A stretch of DNA of 9,217 bases, taken from positions 1-9,217 of the forward strand of contig PDRH01000008.1 in NCBI GenBank assembly GCA_002748015.1, given 5' to 3'. Of this stretch, positions 1 through 6,430 are shown in pieces. Both the position numbers and the translations under genes were made by a program. Source of the stretch: Bacteroidota bacterium (GTDB lineage: Bacteria; Bacteroidota; Bacteroidia; Bacteroidales; CAJPTX01). Below the pieces are notes generated by a model, which made no database searches, was not told the DNA's origin, and was given only the letters and a program-made list of their open reading frames with translations. Numbering within the stretch: the first letter of the stretch is position 1; each line of letters starts with the position of its first letter.

Positions 1-170
1 CCCCACTTAGCGCACACCTCATCGCATTTCTGCGTCGAACCATCATCGACTACAATCACCTCAAAGCAATTCACCCCCTGATGCGAGAGGCTCTCCAGAA
101 GCTCATCAAGCTCCCCCGGCCGATTATACACCGGCACGACTATGCTAAACAGAATATCATTCTCAACCAT
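1..170 (-). CDS. Family 2 glycosyltransferase, N-terminal part (cut by the left edge)
   Basis: The minus-strand reading frame from ATG at 170 runs open to the window edge and gives 56 residues. It contains FSIVVPVYNRP (residues 8-18) and EVIVVDDGST (residues 37-46). These are the first beta strand and the nucleotide-binding DDGS motif of GT-A fold, family 2 glycosyltransferases, which transfer a sugar from a nucleotide-sugar donor and are usually cytoplasmic or membrane-associated. The acceptor and sugar cannot be read from this fragment, because the catalytic base and the C-terminal half lie outside the window. The ATG is 15 bases after the miaA stop, so the gene is almost certainly co-transcribed with miaA. 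A purine-rich AAGGG lies in that gap, but Shine-Dalgarno sites are weak guides in Bacteroidetes. The family call is strong; the specific function is unknown. Confidence 0.88.
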   Translation of the reverse strand, partial: MVENDILFSIVVPVYNRPGELDELLESLSHQGVNCFEVIVVDDGSTQKCDEVCAKW

Positions 171-185
171 CAGCTGACCCTTATC

Positions 186-1097
186 CTAGTTCTCTTGCGC
201 TACAAGCTGCGAAGCTACATAAGCCTGTAGACCGGCGTAATCATCAGCATCAAACCAACGGATTTCATCATCCCTTGCCCACCAACGGAGCTGGCGCTTG
301 GCGTACCTCCGCGTATTTATCCGTATCCTCTCTACCGCCGCGTCCCGGCTAATTCGCCCTGCAAAGTAAGAGAAAAACTCCGTATAGCCAACGGTTCGTA
401 GGGCAGGATTCCCCTCGTAAGCCCACAGCCCACGGGCTTCAGCCTCTAGGCCAGCCTCCAGCATAATCTCCACGCGGCTATTTATCCTTGCGCAGAGTTC
501 CTCCCAATCGCGCGATATACCCACCTTAACCACCCGGAAAGGGCGCTCCGGCTTTGGTCGCCCCAGCCAGCTGCTATAGGGCTTACCCGTCTGGAGGCAC
601 ACCTCAAGGGCACGCAGAACCCGCGCCCCGTTCTGCCGATCTATCCGCTCCCAGGTTGTAGGGTCAAGCCGTGCAAGCTCTGCTCCCAGAGCATCTACCC
701 CTTCCGCCGCCAAGCGCTCGCTAAGGCTATGCCGTAGGGTGGGATCAGGCTCCGGGAGATCATCCATACCACGGCAAACCGCATCCACGTACAGCATACT
801 CCCCCCGCAGAGCACTGCGCTATCTGACCGCTCGAAAAGCTCCTCAAGGACGGCAAGCGCATCCTGCTCATACTGCCCGCAGCTATACCGCTCGTCAACA
901 CTCCTATGCCCTAGCAGATGGTGTGGCGCTACGGCCAGCTCCTCCTCGCTTGGGTAGGCAGTGCCAATACGCATCTCACGGAAGCACTGACGTGAATCAG
1001 CATTGACAACCCCACAGCCCAAATCCCTGGCCAAACGGATACTTACGCTGGTTTTCCCCACACCCGTTGCGCCAAGCACCACGACCAGCGACTTCAT
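186..1097 (-). CDS. miaA: tRNA dimethylallyltransferase MiaA
   Basis: This 303-residue cytoplasmic enzyme transfers a dimethylallyl group from dimethylallyl diphosphate to N6 of A37 in tRNAs that read UNN codons, which stabilises codon-anticodon pairing. The sequence has the P-loop GATGVGKT (residues 9-16), NADSRQ (32-37) with the usual catalytic-site Asp at 34, GGSMLYVDAV (98-107), NGARVLRALEV (156-166), GYTEF (237-241) and the tRNA-binding stretch RRYAKRQLRWW (263-273). Length and motif order are those of a complete MiaA. The GGSMLY form replaces the more common GGTGLY; to my recollection this is normal in Bacteroidales and does not indicate decay. The ATG at 1097 is followed at once by the hydrophobic strand leading to the P-loop, so the start is secure. 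It begins 3 bases after the stop of the upstream pRiA4b-like gene and is followed 15 bases later by a glycosyltransferase, so it sits inside an operon. Confidence 0.97.
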   Translation of the reverse strand: MKSLVVVLGATGVGKTSVSIRLARDLGCGVVNADSRQCFREMRIGTAYPSEEELAVAPHHLLGHRSVDERYSCGQYEQDALAVLEELFERSDSAVLCGGSMLYVDAVCRGMDDLPEPDPTLRHSLSERLAAEGVDALGAELARLDPTTWERIDRQNGARVLRALEVCLQTGKPYSSWLGRPKPERPFRVVKVGISRDWEELCARINSRVEIMLEAGLEAEARGLWAYEGNPALRTVGYTEFFSYFAGRISRDAAVERIRINTRRYAKRQLRWWARDDEIRWFDADDYAGLQAYVASQLVAQEN

Positions 1098-1100
1098 GCC

Positions 1101-1604
1101 CTACTCATCATACAGCTCGTCATCCTCCTCATAGTCCTCGTCTTCCGCCCCAATCATCATGCGCAGCAGCTCTATATCCGCCCGGTTGGTCGCCAGCTCA
1201 TCACCGCTAGCCGAGGGGTTCTCCCCTTCCGCAAATATGCAGCTCACAGTCCCACTCCCCGCCTCACGCTTCTCCGTGAGTTCAAGAGTGAGGTTGCGCT
1301 CCGAAAGAATGTCAAAACAGTATATCAGCCTTTGCCCCACCTCATTCACCACCTCCCGCACCAGGATTTGCTCCATCGGTATCGCAGGTAGATCCGTATC
1401 ATTCTCCATGTCCATCTCCGTAAGCTCCATCAGGGGCTGGTAGTCCTCCGTTGTCGTGAAGAAGCTCGCAAGCCCCACGCCCTCAAGCTGCAAATCCCTA
1501 CGCAGGAAATGGTGAAACTCGAGGAAGGACATACAGGGCGTCAAGCAGTAGTCACGGACAAAATGCTCATCCTCAGGATTTAGAACACGGAAGACATAGT
1601 ACAT
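1101..1604 (-). CDS. pRiA4b ORF3 / IS1096 TnpR-passenger-like small acidic protein
   Basis: This is a 167-residue soluble protein with no signal peptide or membrane segment. The N-terminus (MYYVFRVL), a central FFTTTEDYQPLMELTEMDM, and EVGQRLIYCFDILSERN followed by LELTE resemble Bacteroidetes proteins annotated as plasmid pRiA4b ORF3-like or 'IS1096 element passenger TnpR family'. The biochemical role of that family is not established, and the transposon-derived name is historical: no transposase is nearby. The C-terminus is strongly acidic (AEDEDYEEDDELYDE). I chose the ATG at 1604 because it puts the conserved YYVFRVL strand at the N-terminus. A TTG at 1637 in the same frame would add 11 residues that look unconserved. 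The stop is 3 bases before the miaA ATG and the start is 60 bases after the kinase stop, so it is probably co-transcribed and translationally coupled with miaA. I recognise the family moderately well but cannot assign a function. Confidence 0.8.
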   Translation of the reverse strand: MYYVFRVLNPEDEHFVRDYCLTPCMSFLEFHHFLRRDLQLEGVGLASFFTTTEDYQPLMELTEMDMENDTDLPAIPMEQILVREVVNEVGQRLIYCFDILSERNLTLELTEKREAGSGTVSCIFAEGENPSASGDELATNRADIELLRMMIGAEDEDYEEDDELYDE

Positions 1605-1664
1605 AGCATTGGGCTTATTTGGTATAGCAGTTAACAAGTCTCAACTGCAATTGTTCTAAGCCCC

Positions 1665-3836
1665 CTAGATCTCGCAGGGCACCGAGAACTCCCAACGTAG
1701 GCCATTTCCCCCCCTACTCTGATGCAACTCGCTACCCATCAAACGGACAAGTTGGCTGGCCGTCTCATGGCTAAAGGTACGGTCAACGCGAGCCGACTCA
1801 TCCGCAGGCTCGCAGCCTCCCCCATGCTGATGCACAAAGAAGCATAGCTCCTCACCCACGCCTTCACGGGCAGGCTCGCACCCAAAGAGCAGGCTCTCCG
1901 CCGTACCAGAAAGCAAGGCTGAGCTCAGCGAGAGCTCTAGCACCGCGCTAATCTTGCCCTCATCGGCACAAATATGCGAAGGCATCCCTTCTGGTAGGGC
2001 AAATACTATCGGGATATCCATATCCACCTCAGCGGCCATGCGAATCATCCGTTCTTTTACGCGGTGAAGCATCGCCACCACCAGGAATTCGCTACGCTCA
2101 AGGCGAATCGCTCCACCCTGTATCATGTTCAGCGTCATGACGTTGTTCACGGTACGATTTAGCGCCTCCGCATTGCTCCGAATTAGCCGTAGCACCTCCG
2201 AAACCTCCCCCGCATCTGCATCCACCGGAGTCATCTCCGCCTCGCTGGCCACGCTGAGGTACTCGCTCAAACCAACAATCGCATTCAGGGGCGTACGCAT
2301 CTCATGGCTCATATTAGCAAGCAAACGGCTGGTGGCCTCCTGTTCTTCCTCCTCTTCACCCCTTCTCGCAGCAATTCCAGGAATCGTTACCTCTGCTATC
2401 CCTCCACCAGCAAGCGTTGCAGATACCCCCGCAGCCGAAGCATGCGCCTGCGACCGCCCCGAAGCACGAGCACGAAGCAAGCTAGGGGCTCGGACGGAAA
2501 CAAAGTAAATACCCAAAAAGCTCAGCAGCAGCAAGCTCAGCAGCACAACTTGCCCCTCAAGCTCATATTTCCACGGCGATGTGCTAGACCTCCGTATCTT
2601 CGCACGGGTAAAGCCATCGTTAGCATGCCCCCTTTGCCTGTGCAGTATATCCTGCCCCCTACTAACTATCTTCTTCTCCACATGCGCCGCCCGCCTCGCT
2701 GCCCCACGCCCCCCACGATCCTCCAAAACGGGCGCACGGTCAACTGCAGCAGCTGAAACCCCGGAATGCGACAAGTAGCCCATGGGGTAGAGGCTCAAAA
2801 GCGTACCAGCATCCCCTGCAGCATAGCGCTTAGCGTAAAGCTCATGCAGCAGCACCTCCACTTCCCTACTCAGCAGGGAAATCGTATCATGCTGCCTAGC
2901 GATCACCTCCGCCTGCTCCAGCAACAGCTCATTCCGCCAATCCATCCGTTCGGCCAAGCCCCAATCCTCACCCTGCAAGCGTCCCTCCATACCCATACGC
3001 TCACGCCATATATCATAGGTATCAGCACTAGCATTGCTGGACATAGAACGCTTTGACTTCCGGCTATTTGCAAGGAGACGAGGGTCATCAGTTTGCCCCT
3101 TCCTACGGCTGGTAGCTACGTTAGGCGACGACGCTTGCTGCTTGGGCCTAGTATCCCGGGGTTTTGCGGATCGCGAAGGCTTGGCACGCCTCGGGGCAAC
3201 ACCCTGCCCTTCATCCTTAAGCTTACCCTTGAGTTGCAGCTTGGCAAGCTCCGCTATATTCTGCGGATTGTAGGAGAACACCCAATTCACATTCGCCTGC
3301 GCATTGGCCGTATAGGGGAAGGAGACCATCCATCCATCGCCAAAGTAGGGTTGTTCGCTGATAACCAGCACAGGACGCCCCCGAAAATACGCGTACACCG
3401 CCTCCAGACGCTCCACCGACCCCTTGGCCACATAGACTATATTCGGGAAAGGCCCTTTGGAACGCTTCCCCTCGCTGAAGTCCTTCGTATTAACGACGCG
3501 GACCCTACGCTTACCGATCTTTCTGGGCTTACAGTAGCTAGAAAGCTGCTTCCAGAAGTTCGCATCGGCCCCTACCAGCTCAATCGTTATCGGACGCCGT
3601 ATACCTTTCCTCCATTCCACCCCTTGGGCAAACATCCAAATGTACTCGATACGCCGATCAACCTCGCGCCCCCCCAGCATCCTATCCACATGCTCAGACA
3701 GCAACGCCGACTCACCGGATGCCAAGGCCACCGCCCCAGCATCTTGAGCATAAGACATGGCCCCGTAGGCTAAAAGTCCCAGGGCCAGCAACATATTCAG
3801 TACTACAATACGCACGTAGCGTGATATCCAAAACAT
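1665..3836 (-). CDS. Membrane sensor histidine kinase-like protein with periplasmic YfiR (DUF4154) domain and degenerate ATPase domain
   Basis: This is a 723-residue inner-membrane protein. Residues 8-30 form a signal anchor or signal peptide ending AMSYA. Residues about 62-205 resemble a YfiR/HmsC-type (DUF4154) periplasmic domain: YIWMFAQGVEW at the start, then GRPVLVISEQPYFGDGWMVSF and an N-x-x-F-x-Y-N segment. A basic Ser/Pro/Lys/Arg linker (about 206-270) and a probable coiled coil (about 295-337) follow. A transmembrane helix spans about 428-448. An acidic run (RRGEEEEEQE) leads into the HisKA dimerisation helix with the intact H-box SHEMRTPLN, His511 being the predicted phospho-acceptor; the second helix lies at about 548-580. 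The C-terminal ATPase-like domain ends normally (WEFSVP), but its N, G1, F and G2 motifs are not recognisable. No response regulator is visible within the window. By position it is the first gene of a unit continuing to miaA. The kinase-family assignment is firm; catalytic activity is doubtful and the signal is unknown. Confidence 0.86.
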   Translation of the reverse strand: MFWISRYVRIVVLNMLLALGLLAYGAMSYAQDAGAVALASGESALLSEHVDRMLGGREVDRRIEYIWMFAQGVEWRKGIRRPITIELVGADANFWKQLSSYCKPRKIGKRRVRVVNTKDFSEGKRSKGPFPNIVYVAKGSVERLEAVYAYFRGRPVLVISEQPYFGDGWMVSFPYTANAQANVNWVFSYNPQNIAELAKLQLKGKLKDEGQGVAPRRAKPSRSAKPRDTRPKQQASSPNVATSRRKGQTDDPRLLANSRKSKRSMSSNASADTYDIWRERMGMEGRLQGEDWGLAERMDWRNELLLEQAEVIARQHDTISLLSREVEVLLHELYAKRYAAGDAGTLLSLYPMGYLSHSGVSAAAVDRAPVLEDRGGRGAARRAAHVEKKIVSRGQDILHRQRGHANDGFTRAKIRRSSTSPWKYELEGQVVLLSLLLLSFLGIYFVSVRAPSLLRARASGRSQAHASAAGVSATLAGGGIAEVTIPGIAARRGEEEEEQEATSRLLANMSHEMRTPLNAIVGLSEYLSVASEAEMTPVDADAGEVSEVLRLIRSNAEALNRTVNNVMTLNMIQGGAIRLERSEFLVVAMLHRVKERMIRMAAEVDMDIPIVFALPEGMPSHICADEGKISAVLELSLSSALLSGTAESLLFGCEPAREGVGEELCFFVHQHGGGCEPADESARVDRTFSHETASQLVRLMGSELHQSRGGNGLRWEFSVPCEI

Positions 3837-3855
3837 ACCATACAGACTAGCAATA

Positions 3856-3885
3856 CAAAAGTACTTCTTTCCGGCAATCTACAAG
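3856..3885 (-). promoter_or_regulatory. Predicted Bacteroidetes promoter of the sensor kinase operon
   Basis: On the minus strand, TACTTTTG (3863-3856) matches the Bacteroidetes -7 consensus TAnnTTTG exactly. CTTG (3885-3882), 18 bases upstream, resembles the -33 element TTTG. The predicted transcript would begin near 3849, about a dozen bases before the kinase ATG at 3836. The box also lies downstream of the hppA terminator, consistent with a fresh transcription unit. This is assigned from motifs only. Confidence 0.6.
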
Positions 3886-4040
3886 TACATCCCCCCATCC
3901 TTTTCCACCAACCCGCCCAATATGTACGTTAACCCCCCTATTCAGCGATACGAGAAGGACAGCGCAGCAGCGAAAAGCCCCCCATCGCAGACGAGCCGCA
4001 GGTGAGCTATCCCCCGCACGAAGCAAAGCAAAACTGACCG

Positions 4041-4071
4041 AAAAAAAGGGGATGGCCATTAGACCATCCCC
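4041..4071 (-). terminator. Rho-independent terminator of hppA
   Basis: On the minus strand, starting 27 bases after the hppA stop, there is a perfect 8-bp stem (GGGGATGG with CCATCCCC, 8-base loop) followed directly by seven T residues. On the plus strand the arms are 4048-4055 and 4064-4071 and the A-run is 4041-4047. The orientation, position and T-tract make it a textbook intrinsic terminator that separates hppA from the downstream kinase operon. Confidence 0.93.
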
Positions 4072-4097
4072 CCTCCTAAGCCTCAGTAGGTACTCGG

Positions 4098-6305
4098 CTA
4101 CAGTATGCTATACGCTACCGTCAAACCAGCCATAACGATGCTCACCATGCTCATGAGCTTAATCAGAATGTTCAGGCTAGGACCAGACGTATCCTTGAAG
4201 GGGTCGCCCACCGTATCACCAGTTACCGATGCCTTGTGCGCATCGCTACCCTTGCCACCGAAGTGGCCCTCCTCGATGTACTTCTTCGCATTATCCCAAG
4301 CACCACCAGAGTTGGCCATGTAGGTAGCCAGCACGAAGCCTGTTCCCAGACCACCCACCAGCAGACCCATAACGCCAGATACCCCAAATATGGCACCAGT
4401 AGCGATCGGAATCAGGATGGCCAGCGCCGCCGGCATTATCATCTCTGCCTGCGCAGCCTTGGTCGAAATCTCAACGCAACGAACGTAGTCGGGCGTACCC
4501 GTACCCTCCATAATGCCGGGGATAGTCCGGAACTGGCGACGCACCTCCTCAACCATCTTCTGCGCCGCGCGCCCTACGGCGTTCATCGTTAGCCCCGTGA
4601 AGATGAAGGCGAGCATCGAACCCAGGAATACCCCCACCAGCACCTTGTAGTTCATCAGCGTTACATCAAACCAGGCCATCATGTCGGTAATCTCAGCATG
4701 CCGTACCTGCTCGAGCGTCAGCGGCTCCCCGAAGGCCGTCAATACCTCCTTGCCATTCTCCAGTAGGTGCTTGATGGAGATCTTTATCTCCTCAATGTAC
4801 GAAGCAAGTAGCGCAAGAGCAGTCAGAGCGGCAGAGCCAATGGCAAAGCCCTTACCCGTTGCGGCCGTAGTATTACCCAGAGCATCCAGGGCATCCGTAC
4901 GGCGACGCACCTCGGGATCCAGACCGCTCATCTCGGCATTACCACCTGCATTATCAGCTATCGGCCCGTAGGCATCCGTAGCCAGCGTTATCCCCAGGGT
5001 AGACAGCATACCCACAGCGGCGATACCAATACCGTAGAGACCCAGCGTGTAGTTCTGCGCATCGAAGCCAGAGGCAAACAGGTAGGAGAGCGTAATACCC
5101 ACAACGATGGCCAAAACGGGAATAGCCGTAGAAATCATCCCCAGACCCATACCGCTAATGATTACGGTAGCATGGCCCATCTCGGCGCTCTCGCTCACCT
5201 TCTGCGTCGGCTTGAAGCTATGCGAAGTGTAGTACTCCGTACTCTTACCAATAATTATCCCCACCAGCAGACCAACAACCACCGCGCAGGAAATCCAGAA
5301 CCAGTTATCCAGCCCCAGGAAGTACATAATCCCAAAGGTTGCCGCAGAAATCAGCACGCTGCTTAGCCCCACCCCTACGCTCAGCGCAGAGAGCAGCTGC
5401 TTCATAGTGGCATTTTCCTTCGTGCGAACCGCAAAGATACCTATAATCGACAGTACGATACCCACTGCAGCGATCATCATCGGAGCAAACACCGCCTTGA
5501 GCTGCATATCGCCACCGGTCTTGAAGGCCGCCGCCCCCAGCGCCATCGTCGCCAGGATACTACCGGCGTAGCTCTCGTAGAGGTCTGCCCCCATACCAGC
5601 CACATCGCCCACGTTGTCGCCCACGTTGTCCGCAATGGTAGCGGGGTTACGCGGGTCATCCTCCGGGATACCAGCCTCGACCTTACCCACTAGATCAGCC
5701 CCCACGTCGGCCGCCTTGGTGTAGATACCCCCACCCACACGTGCGAACAGCGCCTGCGTCGATGCACCCATACCGAAGGTAAGCATCGTCGTCGTCATGA
5801 TGATGAGCTTGTAGCCCGGCTCGGTCTCCTCCATGTAGTAGTCCAGCACCAGGAACCAGACCGCCACGTGCAGCAGCGCCAAGCCCACAACCGTCAGACC
5901 CATTACCGAACCGGAACGGAAGGCCACCGTCAGGCCCTTGTTGAGTGACTGGCTCGCCGCATAGGCCGTCCTAGCCGAGGCGTTGGTGGCCGTCAGCATA
6001 CCGATGTAGCCGGCCAATGCGCTGAAGAGACCACCAGTGAGGAACGCAAAGGGTACCCACTCGTTCTGCACATGCAGCACGTAGGCCAGCACGGAGAAGA
6101 AGGCCGCCAATACCATGAAGGCGATGAACACCACCTTGTTCTGCTGACGGAGGTAGGACATTGCGCCCTTTCGCACGTAGGAAGCAATCTCCTTCATGCG
6201 GTCGTTACCCTCGCTCGAGCGCATCATGCTCTTGTAGAAATAGAAGGCCGCCACTAGCGCTATGACCGAGCTTATCGGTACCAACCAAAACAGTTGCTGT
6301 ATCAT
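4098..6305 (-). CDS. hppA: Membrane-bound ion-pumping pyrophosphatase, K+-dependent type
   Basis: This 735-residue polytopic inner-membrane protein (about 16 helices, usual length for bacterial members) couples pyrophosphate hydrolysis to outward pumping of H+ and/or Na+. Visible motifs are DVGADLVGKVE (200-210), DDPRNPATIADNVGDNVGD (216-234), the gate segment DLYESYAGS (241-249) with Glu244, DNAGGNAEMSG (451-461), GNTTAATGKGFAIGSA (477-492) and GDTVGDPFKDTSGPSLNILIKLM (696-718), which together supply the Mg-pyrophosphate ligands. Ala481 and Gly484 are the pair typical of K+-dependent enzymes; K+-independent ones have Lys and Thr there. The transported ion is not settled by sequence, although Thr90 and Phe94 match two of the residues reported as signatures of dual Na+/H+ pumps. 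The gene has its own upstream region and strong downstream terminator and appears monocistronic. The ATG at 6305 gives the expected FWLVP N-terminal helix. Confidence 0.96.
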   Translation of the reverse strand: MIQQLFWLVPISSVIALVAAFYFYKSMMRSSEGNDRMKEIASYVRKGAMSYLRQQNKVVFIAFMVLAAFFSVLAYVLHVQNEWVPFAFLTGGLFSALAGYIGMLTATNASARTAYAASQSLNKGLTVAFRSGSVMGLTVVGLALLHVAVWFLVLDYYMEETEPGYKLIIMTTTMLTFGMGASTQALFARVGGGIYTKAADVGADLVGKVEAGIPEDDPRNPATIADNVGDNVGDVAGMGADLYESYAGSILATMALGAAAFKTGGDMQLKAVFAPMMIAAVGIVLSIIGIFAVRTKENATMKQLLSALSVGVGLSSVLISAATFGIMYFLGLDNWFWISCAVVVGLLVGIIIGKSTEYYTSHSFKPTQKVSESAEMGHATVIISGMGLGMISTAIPVLAIVVGITLSYLFASGFDAQNYTLGLYGIGIAAVGMLSTLGITLATDAYGPIADNAGGNAEMSGLDPEVRRRTDALDALGNTTAATGKGFAIGSAALTALALLASYIEEIKISIKHLLENGKEVLTAFGEPLTLEQVRHAEITDMMAWFDVTLMNYKVLVGVFLGSMLAFIFTGLTMNAVGRAAQKMVEEVRRQFRTIPGIMEGTGTPDYVRCVEISTKAAQAEMIMPAALAILIPIATGAIFGVSGVMGLLVGGLGTGFVLATYMANSGGAWDNAKKYIEEGHFGGKGSDAHKASVTGDTVGDPFKDTSGPSLNILIKLMSMVSIVMAGLTVAYSIL

Positions 6306-6340
6306 ACTTTCTTTAGGTTAAATGCTTAACAACTCCTTTA

Positions 6341-6348
6341 CAAAGACA
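6341..6348 (-). promoter_or_regulatory. Possible -7 element of the hppA promoter
   Basis: On the minus strand, TGTCTTTG (6348-6341) is one base away from TAnnTTTG and lies in an AT-rich stretch 35 bases before the hppA ATG, between the upstream terminator and the gene. I see no good -33 TTTG at the expected distance, so this is a tentative placement. It is supported mainly by the need for a promoter in the short gap between the two transcription units. Confidence 0.35.
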
Positions 6349-6385
6349 TATATCTATTTTCTCCACTTATGCAGGATAAACAACG

Positions 6386-6424
6386 AAAAACCTACTGGCC
6401 TAGCTCGGAAGGCCTGTCAGCAGG
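6386..6424 (-). terminator. Probable Rho-independent terminator of the S46 peptidase gene
   Basis: Starting 6 bases after the peptidase stop on the minus strand, CCTGCTG (6424-6418) can pair with CAGTAGG (6397-6391), with one G-U wobble. Inside it, after a small bulge, GCC pairs with GGC around a loop of about 10 bases. Five T residues (6390-6386) follow directly. The stem is imperfect, so the call is weaker than the hppA terminator, but position, orientation and T-run all fit. Confidence 0.62.
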
Positions 6425-6430
6425 AACAGC

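Noticed and set aside
1101..1604. Mobile-element signature suggested by the IS1096/TnpR family name
   Set aside because: No transposase, terminal inverted repeats or target duplications are visible, and the gene is embedded in a tight operon with miaA.
1627..1648. Inverted repeat GCAGTT/AACTGC between the kinase and the pRiA4b-like gene
   Set aside because: The stem is only 6 bp with a 10-base loop and no T-run, so it is too weak to call a terminator or attenuator.
3093..3773. 226-codon plus-strand open frame inside the kinase gene
   Set aside because: It is antisense to the well-supported YfiR-domain coding sequence; the composition (His/Pro/Arg-rich) is typical of a shadow frame in GC-rich DNA.
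3847..4059. 70-codon minus-strand open frame between hppA and the kinase
   Set aside because: Its ATG lies in the loop of the hppA terminator, it runs over the kinase promoter, and the peptide resembles no family I know.
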